33,521 nt of DNA, from NCBI GenBank assembly GCA_900163555.1, contig FUHX01000038.1, positions 1 through 33,521 of the forward strand. The letters run 5' to 3'. Positions 1-7,448 of the stretch are shown in pieces (positions within the stretch are counted from its first letter, which is position 1; each line of letters starts with the position of its first letter). Both the position numbers and the translations under genes were made by a program. The notes beneath the pieces are model-generated. The model had not been told where the DNA came from and did not search any database. It saw only the letters and a list, made by a program, of their open reading frames with translations. This stretch comes from Actinomycetales bacterium JB111. Its GTDB lineage: Bacteria > Actinomycetota > Actinomycetes > Actinomycetales > Actinomycetaceae.

Positions 1-74
1 TTTTTATGATACGGCGACCACCGAGATCTACACTCTCTCCGTCGTCGGCAGCGTCTGATGTGTATAAGAGACAG
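1..74 (+). other. Untrimmed Illumina Nextera P5 adapter (not genomic)
   Basis: Bases 5-33 match the P5 flow-cell oligo except for the first base. Bases 34-41 (TCTCTCCG) sit where the i5 index belongs. Bases 42-55 (TCGTCGGCAGCGTC) are the Nextera read-1 primer segment. Bases 56-74 are the transposase mosaic end, TGATGTGTATAAGAGACAG, with a T where the canonical sequence has A. Genomic sequence starts at 75. Any reading frame called in this stretch is artefactual. Confidence 0.98.
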
Positions 75-172
75 GAGTCGGGGTCTGCGGGTGCGGCGGA
101 CGCGGCCGCCGGGGCGATCAGTCCCATGGCCATGGCCGCGCTCGCCACGATCGGGAGGAGGTGTCGACGCAT
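75..172 (-). CDS. Secreted protein, N-terminal fragment (cut by the adapter join)
   Basis: On the minus strand an ATG at 172 opens a frame that runs off into the adapter. The visible 32 residues begin MRRHLLPIVASAAMAMGLIA and continue through an Ala/Pro-rich stretch ending near AAPADPDS. This is a typical Sec signal peptide: a basic N-terminus (two Arg), a hydrophobic core, and an Ala-X-Ala-like cleavage region around residues 25-29. It lies 32 bp downstream of the plsC-like gene on the same strand, so the two may be co-transcribed. A GGGA about 6 nt upstream supports this start; a second in-frame ATG at 184 is possible. The mature protein is missing, so no function can be assigned. Confidence 0.6.
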
Positions 173-204
173 GGTGGGTCCCATCTGCTTCAGGGCTGTG
201 GTGA

Positions 205-837
205 CTACGTGAGCGGACGGGGAGAGCCCGAGGACCCCGCGGCCGGGGCGTCGTCGGGCGTCTCCGAGGCGAGCTTCGGCGGCGTGAACTTCTCCGGGTG
301 GATGCCCGCCTTGTCGGCGTAGAAGTCGCGGATGCGGTCCATGTCGGCGCCGATGTCGCCGGTCAGGTGGAGGGTCGGACCGAGGCCCGTGGTCCGCGTG
401 ACGGAGTCGAGGTAGCCGAGCATGACGGGCAGGTCGGCGTCGCGCGCGATGCGGTAGAAGCCCGAGCGCCAGGTCTCGCCGCGGGAGCGCGTTCCCTCGG
501 GCGTGATGACGAGGTGGAACGACTCGCCCGCCCGGGAGCGCTCGATGAGGTCGGCGACCAGACCCTCGGGGTTCGCGCGGTCGACCGGGATGCCGCCGAG
601 GGCCCGGAAGATGCGCGCCTTCGGGCCCTGGAAGTAGCTGTCCTTGATGAGGACGTGCGGGTGGAGATCCTGCGAGAACGCGATGCCGAGCATGACGAGG
701 AAGTCGAGGTTCGACGTGTGGGGCGCACCGATGAAGATCGCCCGTGGCTCGGTCACCTCCGCCCCGACCAGGCGGAAGCGGGTGAGTCCCAGGAGGACCC
801 GTCCGACGGCGCGGCGTGCCGAGCGCTTGATGGTCAC
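205..837 (-). CDS. 1-acyl-sn-glycerol-3-phosphate acyltransferase-like protein (PlsC family)
   Basis: The protein has 210 residues, a usual length for a bacterial PlsC/LPLAT domain protein. Family members transfer an acyl group to lysophosphatidic acid or a related lysolipid at the inner face of the membrane. The catalytic HX4D box is visible (H40-T-S-N-L-D45), followed by a GIPVDR motif at 82-87 and the PEGTRSR acceptor-binding box (EGTR at 114-117). There is no obvious membrane span beyond the hydrophobic N-terminal third. The C-terminal 40 residues are Pro/Ala/Ser-rich and probably disordered. The start is GTG at 837. No Shine-Dalgarno is seen, but a TACGGT hexamer ends a few bases upstream, which suggests a leaderless or near-leaderless transcript. 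It is divergent from the CYTH gene. The motifs are clear; which lysolipid is used cannot be told. Confidence 0.85.
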   Translation of the reverse strand: MTIKRSARRAVGRVLLGLTRFRLVGAEVTEPRAIFIGAPHTSNLDFLVMLGIAFSQDLHPHVLIKDSYFQGPKARIFRALGGIPVDRANPEGLVADLIERSRAGESFHLVITPEGTRSRGETWRSGFYRIARDADLPVMLGYLDSVTRTTGLGPTLHLTGDIGADMDRIRDFYADKAGIHPEKFTPPKLASETPDDAPAAGSSGSPRPLT

Positions 838-872
838 TCGGTCACCGTAGCGCCCGCGTTAGGTTCAGTACC
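838..872. promoter_or_regulatory. Compact divergent promoter region (plsC-like / CYTH), probably leaderless
   Basis: Only 35 bp separate two GTG starts that face away from each other. Rightward, TAGGTT at 860-865 ends 7 bp before GTG 873. Leftward, TACGGT read on the minus strand ends about 6 bp before GTG 837. Neither gene has a visible ribosome-binding site. Both hexamers fit a TAnnnT -10 box placed so that transcription would begin at the start codon. The -35 elements would overlap the opposite promoter. This is inferred from spacing only. Confidence 0.45.
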
Positions 873-1496
873 GTGAGTGACACCGGATACGGAGATTTCG
901 AGTTCGAGCGGAAGTTCTTTCTCGACGCGCTGCCGGACGTCGTGGCCGACGAGGCCGCGCCGACGCTGATCGTCCAGTCCTACCTGCTGTCCGCCGACGG
1001 GTATGCCGTGCGCATCCGCGTGCAGGGCCCCGGCGACGGCCTCGCGGTCACGGACCTCGAGGCCTCCCCGGTGGACGCCGTCGCCGACCGTGTCGACTTT
1101 GCCGCCATGACGGCCAAGGGGCCGCACGTCGGGGGCACCCGGTACGAGGCCGAGCGGGAGCTCGACCCCGCGGTGGCGCTGGAGTTCGTGCGTCGGGGCG
1201 GGAGCGTCGTCGCGAAGCTCCGGCACTCGGTGTGGCTCGGCGACGACGGCTGGGTGATCGACGAGTTCGCCGGGGCGAACGCGCCGCTCGTGGTGGCCGA
1301 GTGCGAGCGGGGCGGCCCCGTCGTCGACCTGGTGATCCCCGACTTCTGCCGCACGGAGGTCACGGCCGACCCCCGCTTCGGCAACGAGCACCTCGCGGTC
1401 GAGCCGTACGCGGCCTGGCGCGAGACGTTCCTGCGCGAGCTCGCGGTGACCGGGCCGACGTTCTCCCACGAGTTCGGGCGCAACCGCCTGCCCTGA
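873..1496 (+). CDS. CYTH-domain phosphatase/cyclase-like protein
   Basis: This 207-residue protein is a single CYTH (triphosphate tunnel metalloenzyme) domain. It begins with the family signature ExExK at residues 10-14 (EFERK). Alternating acidic and basic strands follow, including the KGP region, the Y-EAERELD segment and a basic strand with AKLRHSVW. The tunnel fold binds triphosphate and divalent metal. Bacterial members are inorganic triphosphatases, thiamine-triphosphatases or, rarely, adenylate cyclases, and the sequence alone does not decide between them. The start is GTG at 873, probably leaderless. It is followed by a 354-bp gene-free stretch. The soluble character and normal length argue for an intact gene. 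Confidence 0.8.
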   Translation: MSDTGYGDFEFERKFFLDALPDVVADEAAPTLIVQSYLLSADGYAVRIRVQGPGDGLAVTDLEASPVDAVADRVDFAAMTAKGPHVGGTRYEAERELDPAVALEFVRRGGSVVAKLRHSVWLGDDGWVIDEFAGANAPLVVAECERGGPVVDLVIPDFCRTEVTADPRFGNEHLAVEPYAAWRETFLRELAVTGPTFSHEFGRNRLP

Positions 1497-1850
1497 GTAG
1501 GGCGGCCGTGCGCGCCGGCGACAGGGTGTGCAGGCGGCCGGGTGTGCCGGTGACGGGGTGTGCCGGCGGCCGCGCCGGTCGTGGGTGTTGGCCGCCCAGG
1601 TTGGTCGCCGCCGTGCTGCCGGGTGCGGGACGTCGTCGGGCCGCCGGGTGTGGACGAACTGGCCGCGCGTGCCGGACCCGCGGGCCGTGGGGAGCACTCT
1701 GCCCCCTGCGCGTTGCCCCCGGCGCCTGGGCGCGGGTCATACTGGGACTCGTTGTCATGTCGGGGATGCACTCCCTTTGGGCCGACGCCGACCGTCGGGG
1801 CCCTCCCGGCACGACGCGTGCCACGTAGCCGTCCGCGAGAGGGGAAGCCG
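1497..1850. other. Gene-free stretch upstream of GntR regulator
   Basis: I see no convincing gene here; the open frames on both strands are high-GC shadows. Around 1526-1570 there are short direct repeats of a GGGTGTGCCGG-type unit. A weak promoter-like pair, TTGCCC (1713-1718) and CATACT (1738-1743), lies about 100 bp before the GntR start. The last 20 bases hold a good ribosome-binding site, GAGAGGGGAAG, just before GTG 1851. Confidence 0.4.
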
Positions 1851-2552
1851 GTGACGACGTCGCCCCCCGGCGCCACCCGCCGATCCGGTGCGGCGCGCCC
1901 GCGCAAGCGCGGCTCGGACGGCCGGCCGAAGGCGGTCGAGCGCATCGCCGACCACCTGCGCGAGGAGATCATGGCGGGCCGCATCGCCCCCGGGACCTGG
2001 GTGCGGCAGGAGTCCATCGCCGAGGAGTTCGGCGTCTCGCGGTACCCCGTGCGCGAGGCCATCGACCAGCTCGCCCAGGAGGGGCTGGTGGAGGTCGTGC
2101 CGCGTCGCGGGACGGTCGTCCGGATGACCTCGGGCCGGCAGATCCTTGAGGTGTACGAGGTCCGTGCGGCCCTCGACGGCGCAGCCGCCCGCCTCGCGGC
2201 CCGGCGTGCCACGCCCGAGACGATCCGCCGGATGCGCGACGTCGCCGAGCGCACCCGGGCCGCCGCGCTGCGCGGCGAGACCCTCGTCAGCCTCAACCTC
2301 GAGTTCCACGGTGCGCTGCGCGCGGCCAGCGACAACGAGGTCCTCGGCAAGCTCCTCGAGCAGATCGAGGACACGATCCGGCGGTTCGGGGCGTCCACGT
2401 ACCGGGGGTCGGGGCCGGGGCTGGACGCGGTCGACGAGCACGACGGCATCATCGACGCCGTCGAGGCCGGCGACGAGGACCTCGCCGAGCAGCGGGCCAT
2501 CGAGCACATGCACAACGCGCGCGAGCGTCGGCTGCGCATGTTCTTCGACTGA
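1851..2552 (+). CDS. FadR-subfamily GntR transcriptional regulator
   Basis: The protein has 233 residues from GTG 1851, chosen for the strong GAGAGGGGAAG ribosome-binding site; the frame is open further upstream but that extension is low-complexity shadow. Residues about 28-96 form the winged helix-turn-helix of GntR proteins, with the recognition region SIAEEFGVSRYPVREAIDQL. The rest is an all-helical FCD effector domain of the kind that binds small carboxylates, often through a metal, ending in an EHMHNARERRLR segment. It is clearly paralogous to the regulator at 12875-13585, sharing the NLxxH and VR/IRRFG region and the MxNARExRLR end. It sits upstream of the liv-amidohydrolase operon on the same strand and is the natural candidate for the TTGyATGCAA-type sites at 3434 and 25398. 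That pairing is inference. Confidence 0.9.
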   Translation: MTTSPPGATRRSGAARPRKRGSDGRPKAVERIADHLREEIMAGRIAPGTWVRQESIAEEFGVSRYPVREAIDQLAQEGLVEVVPRRGTVVRMTSGRQILEVYEVRAALDGAAARLAARRATPETIRRMRDVAERTRAAALRGETLVSLNLEFHGALRAASDNEVLGKLLEQIEDTIRRFGASTYRGSGPGLDAVDEHDGIIDAVEAGDEDLAEQRAIEHMHNARERRLRMFFD

Positions 2553-2697
2553 GCCTGCACAGGCGGCCGGCACAGCTGGCCTCCGCCCGCACGTAGCAGC
2601 CCCCGGCAGGATCCGCAGCGCCACCTACCCGCTGCCTCCGGCGCCCGCCGGCCATCTCTGGGACCCTCCCACTGGAGGTGGGCCCGTTCGTCGTCGG

Positions 2698-2743
2698 GGC
2701 GGTTAGTGGCAATTTTCTGGCGCAGAACGTGCCACTAACCGCC
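2698..2743. repeat. Palindromic element, copy 1
   Basis: Perfect 14-bp arms, GGCGGTTAGTGGCA (2698-2711) and its complement (2730-2743), enclose a loop that holds a second short inverted pair, TTCTG and CAGAA, around GCG. RNA or single-stranded DNA would form a two-tier hairpin. There is no U-tract, so a plain intrinsic terminator is not the obvious reading. Confidence 0.85.
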
Positions 2744-2882
2744 CTTTCGTGGGCTGAGCGGTCGGTGGGGCGAGCGGCCCGCCGACGGCGCTCGCCGCCG
2801 CGTCGCCTCGCCCGGTCTCCCTTCGCCCGCCGGCCGGGCGGGTGGACGAGGCTCCCGCTGGTGGGGGCAGGTTCGTCGTCGG

Positions 2883-2928
2883 GGCGGTCAGTGGCAATTT
2901 TCTGGCGCAGAACGTGCCACTAACCGCC
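2883..2928. repeat. Palindromic element, copy 2
   Basis: Same element as at 2698, exactly 185 bp on. The left arm differs by one base (C2889 for T), giving one unpaired position in the 14-bp stem. The right arm and the TTCTG/CAGAA inner stem are unchanged. Confidence 0.85.
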
Positions 2929-3067
2929 CTTTCGTGGGCTGAGCGGTCGGTGGGGCGAGCGGCCCGCCGACGGCGCTCGCCGCCGCGTCGCCTCGCCCGG
3001 TCTCCCTTCGCCCGCCGGCCGGGCGGGTGGACGAGGCTCCCGCTGGTGGGGGCAGGTTCGTCGTCGG

Positions 3068-3113
3068 GGCGGTCAGTGGCAATTTTCTGGCGCAGAACGT
3101 GCCACTAACCGCC
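3068..3113. repeat. Palindromic element, copy 3
   Basis: Third copy, again at 185-bp spacing, with the same left-arm C as copy 2. It is the last well-conserved part of the repeat before the sequence diverges at 3148. Confidence 0.85.
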
Positions 3114-3421
3114 CTTTCGTGGGCTGAGCGGTAGGTGGGGCGAGCGGTATGTGGGACGAGCCGCCCGCCCGGTGGCGGCGCCCCCTTCCGCCCGCCTGAC
3201 GGCGGCGTGCCAGGCAGGGTCGACGGTCCGCGCCCGCCGGCGGCGCGCCCGCCCGCCGCCACGTGATCCACGCGACAATCACCGCACCGCCCATTGCGCG
3301 CCGAACCGCGCCATCGCCCGGGAAAACCCCATGGCTCCGGGCCGATCGCCGCCCGCGCCCGGCACCGCGCGCGGGTTGTTTCAGTGCGCATCACATTCCT
3401 GTCACGCACCCGAAACACGCA

Positions 3422-3457
3422 TTGACATACAACTTTCCTACGTGTTGTATGCAACTC
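3422..3457 (+). promoter_or_regulatory. liv-operon promoter with overlapping GntR-type operator
   Basis: TTGACA at 3422-3427 and TTGTAT at 3445-3450 are spaced by 17 bp, a good housekeeping-sigma promoter. The -10 box lies inside an inverted pair, ATACAAC (3427-3433) and GTTGTAT (3444-3450), and inside TTGTATGCAACTC. That sequence recurs as TTGCATGCAACTC at 25409-25421. Over 24 bp (3434-3457 against 25398-25421) 19 bases agree. A repressor bound here would block RNA polymerase. Operator identity is inferred. Confidence 0.7.
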
Positions 3458-3493
3458 GTTGCCCGGATCGTGCCTCAACAAGGAAGTGAAGTC

Positions 3494-4756
3494 ATGGCTG
3501 ACAACCTCGCTCGTGCCCCCCGTCGTCACCGGACCCGCGCCGGTGTGTCCCTCGCGCTCGCCGCATCGCTCTCCCTCGCCCTTGCGGCATGCGGCGGGGG
3601 AGACGACGAGGACCAGGACGCCACCGACGTCGAGGAGGTCCACATCGGCGTGGTCCTCCCGCTGAGTGGCCCCACCGCCCAGAACGGCCAGAACTCCCAG
3701 CGTGGCCTCGAGCTCGCGCGCGACCTCATCAACGAGGCCGGCGGGATCGAGTCCATGGGCGGGGCGCAGATCGTCCTCGACATCGTGGACGCGACCTCCG
3801 AGCCCGCCGCCGCGGCCAACGCCGCGTCGGAGATGGTCTCCGGGAGGGAGGCCCCGCTCGCGATCGTCGGCGCCTACGCGTCCGGCCTCACCGTGACGGT
3901 CGCCCGCGAGACCGAGCGCGCGGGGATCCCGCTGCTCACCACCGCCTTCTCGGACGAGCTGACCCAGGAGGGCTACGAGTTCCTCTTCCAGCTGCCCGCC
4001 CAGGCCACCGCCATCGGCGAGGCGCAGATGCAGTACGCGGTCGAGATCGCGGAGGCCGCGGGCGACCCGATCGAGTCCGCCGCGATCATCTACGCCAACA
4101 ACGCCTACGGTGAGACCCAGGCCCAGGGCCTGCAGTCGATGGCGGACGAGCTCGGCGTCGACGTGGCCCTGTTCGAGGGCTACGACCCGGCCATCACGGA
4201 CGCCACCCCGGTCGCCCAGCAGGCCATCAACGCCGACGCGGACGCGATCTTCTCGATCGCCTACGTCTCGGACGGCGTCCTCGTGGCGCGTGCCCTGCAG
4301 TCCCTCGGCAACGACGTCCCGGTGATCGGCGGCGTCGGCGGCTACATCACGCCGGACTTCCTCGCCGGTCTCGGCGAGGAGGGCGTCGAGGGCTACTACT
4401 CCGTCAACACCTCCGCCCTCGGCGACTACGGCGACATCAACACCGCCTACGAGGAGGAGTACGGCACGTTCATGCCGCAGGAGGCGCACGACAACGCCGC
4501 CGGCCTGTACGTCATCGCCGAGGCCCTCGAGCAGAACCCGACCCTCGACCCGGAGGAGCTCGCGCAGACCCTCCACGAGGGCACCTTCTCGATGGGCGCC
4601 GCGGGCTCGATGCCGGGCGGCGAGGTCGCCTTCGACGAGACCGGCGCGAACGAGATCGCGGTTCCCCTGATGACCCAGTGGCAGGGCGGCGAGCTCGTCG
4701 GCGTGTGGCCCGAGGACTTCGCGGACGCCGAGCCGATCTGGTCCTCCGGCGAGTGA
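3494..4756 (+). CDS. Branched-chain amino acid/amide ABC transporter substrate-binding lipoprotein (LivJ type)
   Basis: The 420-residue protein is the periplasmic-type binding protein of a HAAT-family importer. It has a twin basic N-terminus, a hydrophobic segment and a lipobox LAAC with Cys33, followed by an acidic linker, so it is a surface lipoprotein. The mature part starts IGVVLPLSGPTAQNGQ, the classic Peripla_BP_6 beginning, and keeps the two-lobe pattern, including YANNAYGETQAQGL at the hinge. ATG 3494 is chosen for the AAGGAAG site 9-10 nt upstream and because it starts the signal peptide; the frame stays open further upstream without meaning. It is first in an operon with livHMGF-type genes and catabolic enzymes. 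Members of this family bind branched-chain amino acids, amides, urea, aromatic acids and others, so the ligand cannot be read from the family. The operon suggests a ureide or imide. Confidence 0.92.
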   Translation: MADNLARAPRRHRTRAGVSLALAASLSLALAACGGGDDEDQDATDVEEVHIGVVLPLSGPTAQNGQNSQRGLELARDLINEAGGIESMGGAQIVLDIVDATSEPAAAANAASEMVSGREAPLAIVGAYASGLTVTVARETERAGIPLLTTAFSDELTQEGYEFLFQLPAQATAIGEAQMQYAVEIAEAAGDPIESAAIIYANNAYGETQAQGLQSMADELGVDVALFEGYDPAITDATPVAQQAINADADAIFSIAYVSDGVLVARALQSLGNDVPVIGGVGGYITPDFLAGLGEEGVEGYYSVNTSALGDYGDINTAYEEEYGTFMPQEAHDNAAGLYVIAEALEQNPTLDPEELAQTLHEGTFSMGAAGSMPGGEVAFDETGANEIAVPLMTQWQGGELVGVWPEDFADAEPIWSSGE

Positions 4757-4805
4757 CCACCGCCCGTCCCACGCACCCGACGACGTCACAGACCCGAGGA
4801 ATCGC

Positions 4806-5714
4806 ATGGAAGTCCTAGCTCAAGCCGTCCTGAACGGCGCGCTGATCGGCCTGGTGTACGCGCTGATCGCCGTCGGCCTGACCCTCGTCTACGGGGTCAT
4901 GGACGTCATCAACTTCGCGCACGCCGAGTTCATGATGCTCGGCATGTTCGGGGGATACGTCTTCTCGAGCGCGTTCGGGATCGACCCGCTCATCGCCGCC
5001 CCGATCGTCGGGCTGATCATCTTCGTGATCGGGGCGGCGACCGAGCGGATCATCATCGAACCGCTCCTGAGGTCGCACTCGTCCACGCAGGTCATGGCGA
5101 CGGTCGGACTCGGCCTCGTCCTGGCGAGCATCATGGCCCTGATCTTCGGGAACACCTCCCGCTCGGCGACCACCCCCTACCAGGGGCAGTCGATCTCGAT
5201 CCTCGGCCTCAACGCCTCGGCCCCGTACCTCTACGCCGGGATCTACGCGCTCGTGGTGGCCGGGCTGCTGTGGTTCTTCCTCTCGCGGACCGAGACCGGC
5301 CGCGCGATGCGGGCCACGGCCCAGAACCGCAACGCGGCCACCCTCATGGGCATCAACTCGAAGTCGATGTACATGCTCGCGTTCGGCATCGGGACCGGCC
5401 TCGCCGGTCTCGCCGGCGCGGTGATCCTGCCCTACACGCTGGTCCACCCCTACATCGGCCAGCAGTACGTCCTCATCATGTTCACGGTCGTCGTCCTCGG
5501 CACCCTGGGCTCCGTCAAGGGCGCGCTCATCGCCGGTGTGGTCGTCGGTGTCATCCAGTCCCTCACGTCGCAGTATCTGAAGACCGAGATGCAGAACCTC
5601 GTGGTCTTCGTCGTGTTCTTCGTCGTCCTGGTGCTGGTCCCCGGCGGCGGGATCAAGGCCATCCGTCACAAGATCGAGAGGAGGGGGCGGCGTGTCTCTC
5701 ACCAGCCTGCCTGA
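4806..5714 (+). CDS. Branched-chain amino acid-type ABC transporter permease (LivH type)
   Basis: The 302-residue protein is almost wholly hydrophobic with about eight membrane spans, as expected for LivH. It opens with the family pattern in which a short leader precedes GLVYALIAVGLTLVYGVMDV, followed by NFAHAEFMMLG. The conserved cytoplasmic stretch that contacts the ATPase is present (RTETGRAMRATAQNRNAATL then MGIN). A GAGGA site precedes ATG 4806. It follows the binding protein by 49 bp and overlaps the LivM-type gene by 23 bp, which suggests translational coupling. It forms the heterodimeric pore with the next gene product. Confidence 0.93.
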   Translation: MEVLAQAVLNGALIGLVYALIAVGLTLVYGVMDVINFAHAEFMMLGMFGGYVFSSAFGIDPLIAAPIVGLIIFVIGAATERIIIEPLLRSHSSTQVMATVGLGLVLASIMALIFGNTSRSATTPYQGQSISILGLNASAPYLYAGIYALVVAGLLWFFLSRTETGRAMRATAQNRNAATLMGINSKSMYMLAFGIGTGLAGLAGAVILPYTLVHPYIGQQYVLIMFTVVVLGTLGSVKGALIAGVVVGVIQSLTSQYLKTEMQNLVVFVVFFVVLVLVPGGGIKAIRHKIERRGRRVSHQPA

Positions 5715-6735
5715 CACCGTCAAGGTCTCCCGCGGAACCGCGGGAAGCGACCGCCGTTCGCTGCTTCTTCGGCTCGACCTTCCGGTCATGGCCGTCATCG
5801 TCGTGGTCTTCATCGGCCTCGCCCTGCTCGCGGACAGCAACTACTGGTCCCGCATCCTGACGTCGGTGGCCATCCTCGGCGCCGCGTCGACGGGCTGGAA
5901 CATCCTCGGCGGGTACGCCGCCCAGCTCTCGCTCGGGCATGCGGCCTTCTTCGGCCTCGGCATGTACGGCGTCGCCATCGTGTTCGGCGAGCACGAGATG
6001 TCCCCCTGGCTGGGGATCGCCGCCGGCATCGCCGCCTCCGTCATCGTCGCGCTCCTCATCGGGGCGCCGACCTTCCGGCTCTCCGGGCACTACTTCGCGC
6101 TCGGCACCCTCGCCGTGCTCCAGGTGTTCCTCATCCTGGCCACCGTCATCCCGAGCCTGACCGGCGGCGCGCAGGGCATCTACCTGCCGCTGCGCGGCGA
6201 GGCGTACAACCTCATCTTCGAGGACCAGCGCAACTACCTGTACGTCGGCCTCGTCGTCCTGGTGATCGCGCTCGTCGTCGCCGCGGTCGTGCGCCGCAGC
6301 AAGCTCGGCGTGCAGCTGGACGCCATCCGGCTCAACGAGGCGGCCGCGTCCCTGTCCGGCGTCAACGTGTTCCACGCGAAGATGAAGGCCTTCGTCCTCA
6401 GCGCCGCGATCGCCTCCTTGGCGGGCTCGGCCTACATGACGCTCGTCCAGTTCGTCGACCCGCCCTCGGGCTTCGCGTGGAACACCACCCTCAACCTCGT
6501 GCTGTTCGCGATCGTCGGCGGCATGCGGTTCTGGTGGGGCCCGCTGCTCGGCGCGGCGATCCTCGTCCCGCTCGAGGAGGTCACCAAGAGCCAGTTCACC
6601 GGCAACATGGTGGCGGTCGGGGACATCGTCTTCGGCGTCCTCCTCATCCTGTTCGTCATCCTCCAGCCGCGCGGCATCGGCGGCGCGCTGGTGAGCCTCG
6701 GGCGCGGGCTGCGCCGGAAGGAGCGGGCCGCATGA
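5692..6735 (+). CDS. Branched-chain amino acid-type ABC transporter permease (LivM type)
   Basis: The 347-residue protein has a basic N-terminal tail followed by about nine to ten membrane spans. LivM hallmarks are present: GGYAAQLSLGHAAFFGLGMY near residue 75, the FRLSGHYFALGTLA segment, and the ATPase-contact loop RSKLGVQLDAIRLNEAAA. GTG 5692 lies inside the end of the LivH-type gene and has a strong AGGAGGGGGCGG ribosome-binding site. The stop overlaps the start of the next gene as ATGA. It is the second half of the transport pore. Confidence 0.93.
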   Translation: MSLTSLPDTVKVSRGTAGSDRRSLLLRLDLPVMAVIVVVFIGLALLADSNYWSRILTSVAILGAASTGWNILGGYAAQLSLGHAAFFGLGMYGVAIVFGEHEMSPWLGIAAGIAASVIVALLIGAPTFRLSGHYFALGTLAVLQVFLILATVIPSLTGGAQGIYLPLRGEAYNLIFEDQRNYLYVGLVVLVIALVVAAVVRRSKLGVQLDAIRLNEAAASLSGVNVFHAKMKAFVLSAAIASLAGSAYMTLVQFVDPPSGFAWNTTLNLVLFAIVGGMRFWWGPLLGAAILVPLEEVTKSQFTGNMVAVGDIVFGVLLILFVILQPRGIGGALVSLGRGLRRKERAA

Positions 6736-7448
6736 GCGCGATCCTCAGCGTCACGGGCATCGACCAGCAGTTCGGTGGTCTGCACGCCCTGAAGAACGTC
6801 ACCTTCGACGTCGAGGAGAAGGAGATCCTCGGCGTCATCGGCCCCAACGGTGCCGGCAAGTCGACGCTCTTCAACGCCCTCGTCAACGTCACCCCGCCGC
6901 TGGCCGGCCGCGTCCTGCTCGGCGGGACGGACATCTCGGACATGCGCACCCACGAGATCGGGCAGGCGGGGCTGGTCAAGACGTCCCAGACCGTCCAGGT
7001 CTTCGGCGAGATGTCCGTCCTCGACAACGTCTCGATCGCCACGTTCAACCGCACGACGTCGCTCGCCGAGTCCCGGGACATGGCCGAGGAGATCCTCGAG
7101 TACTGGGGCATGACGCACGCGATGCACCGCCCGGCGGACGGACTCACCCTCGCCCAGCGGTCCACGCTCGAGCTCGCCCGCGCCACCGCGCTGGACCCCA
7201 AGGTCATGCTGATCGACGAGGTCATGGCCGGCCTGAACGCGGCCGAGGTCGACCTCATGCTCGACCGCCTGCGCCGCCTGAACGCGGAGAAGGGCACCAC
7301 CCTCGTCATCATCGAGCACAACATGAAGGCGATCATGGGCATCTCGGACCGCATCCTCGCCCTCGAGTACGGCGAGCTCGTCGCACTCGACGACCCGATC
7401 TCGGTGAGCCGCAACCCGCGGGTCGTCGAGGCCTACCTGGGGGCCTGA
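6732..7448 (+). CDS. Branched-chain amino acid-type ABC transporter ATPase (LivG type)
   Basis: This 238-residue nucleotide-binding protein has Walker A GPNGAGKS at 37-44 and a Walker B ending IDE at 161-163. Its ABC signature is unusual: where LSGGQ is expected it has LTLAQ (138-142), and the Walker B is followed by V rather than P. A degenerate signature of the LTLAxRK kind occurs in part of the LivG family, so I do not read it as a dead enzyme; the partner LivF-type ATPase has an intact signature. ATG 6732 overlaps the upstream stop by four bases (ATGA). The H-loop (IIEHNM) is present. A longer upstream frame exists but lies within the permease gene. Confidence 0.92.
   Translation: MSAILSVTGIDQQFGGLHALKNVTFDVEEKEILGVIGPNGAGKSTLFNALVNVTPPLAGRVLLGGTDISDMRTHEIGQAGLVKTSQTVQVFGEMSVLDNVSIATFNRTTSLAESRDMAEEILEYWGMTHAMHRPADGLTLAQRSTLELARATALDPKVMLIDEVMAGLNAAEVDLMLDRLRRLNAEKGTTLVIIEHNMKAIMGISDRILALEYGELVALDDPISVSRNPRVVEAYLGA

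Larger units (their letters stand above)
2687..3147. repeat. 185-bp tandem repeat, two full copies plus a partial third, each with a palindrome
   Basis: Copy 1 is 2687-2871, copy 2 is 2872-3056 and a partial copy 3 is 3057-3147. Copies 1 and 2 appear identical over 185 bp except T2704 versus C2889. Copy 3 matches for 91 bp with one difference (A3133) and then diverges. Each unit begins TTCGTCGTCGGGGCGG and carries a long hairpin next to that start. The near-perfect identity implies recent duplication or active homogenisation. The spacing is too long for CRISPR, and no transposase or terminal repeats are visible. Confidence 0.9.
2553..3421. other. Long intergenic region holding a palindromic tandem repeat
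   Basis: No gene is seen. 2553-2686 contains an inverted pair, CCCACT and AGGTGGG, around 2668-2682 that could terminate the GntR transcript. 2687-3147 is the 185-bp tandem repeat described separately. 3148-3421 is GC-rich sequence without a recognisable element until the liv promoter. The long minus-strand frames across this region are an effect of high GC content. Confidence 0.5.

Noticed and set aside
2687-3147. A CRISPR array
   Set aside because: The units are 185 bp with no separation into short repeats and variable spacers, and no cas genes are in the window.
2888-4807. A 639-residue minus-strand open frame through the palindromic repeats and the binding-protein gene
   Set aside because: It is antisense to a well-supported lipoprotein gene and has shadow-type composition (Arg/Asp/Gly/Val-rich, no motifs). 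Very long antisense frames are expected at this GC content.
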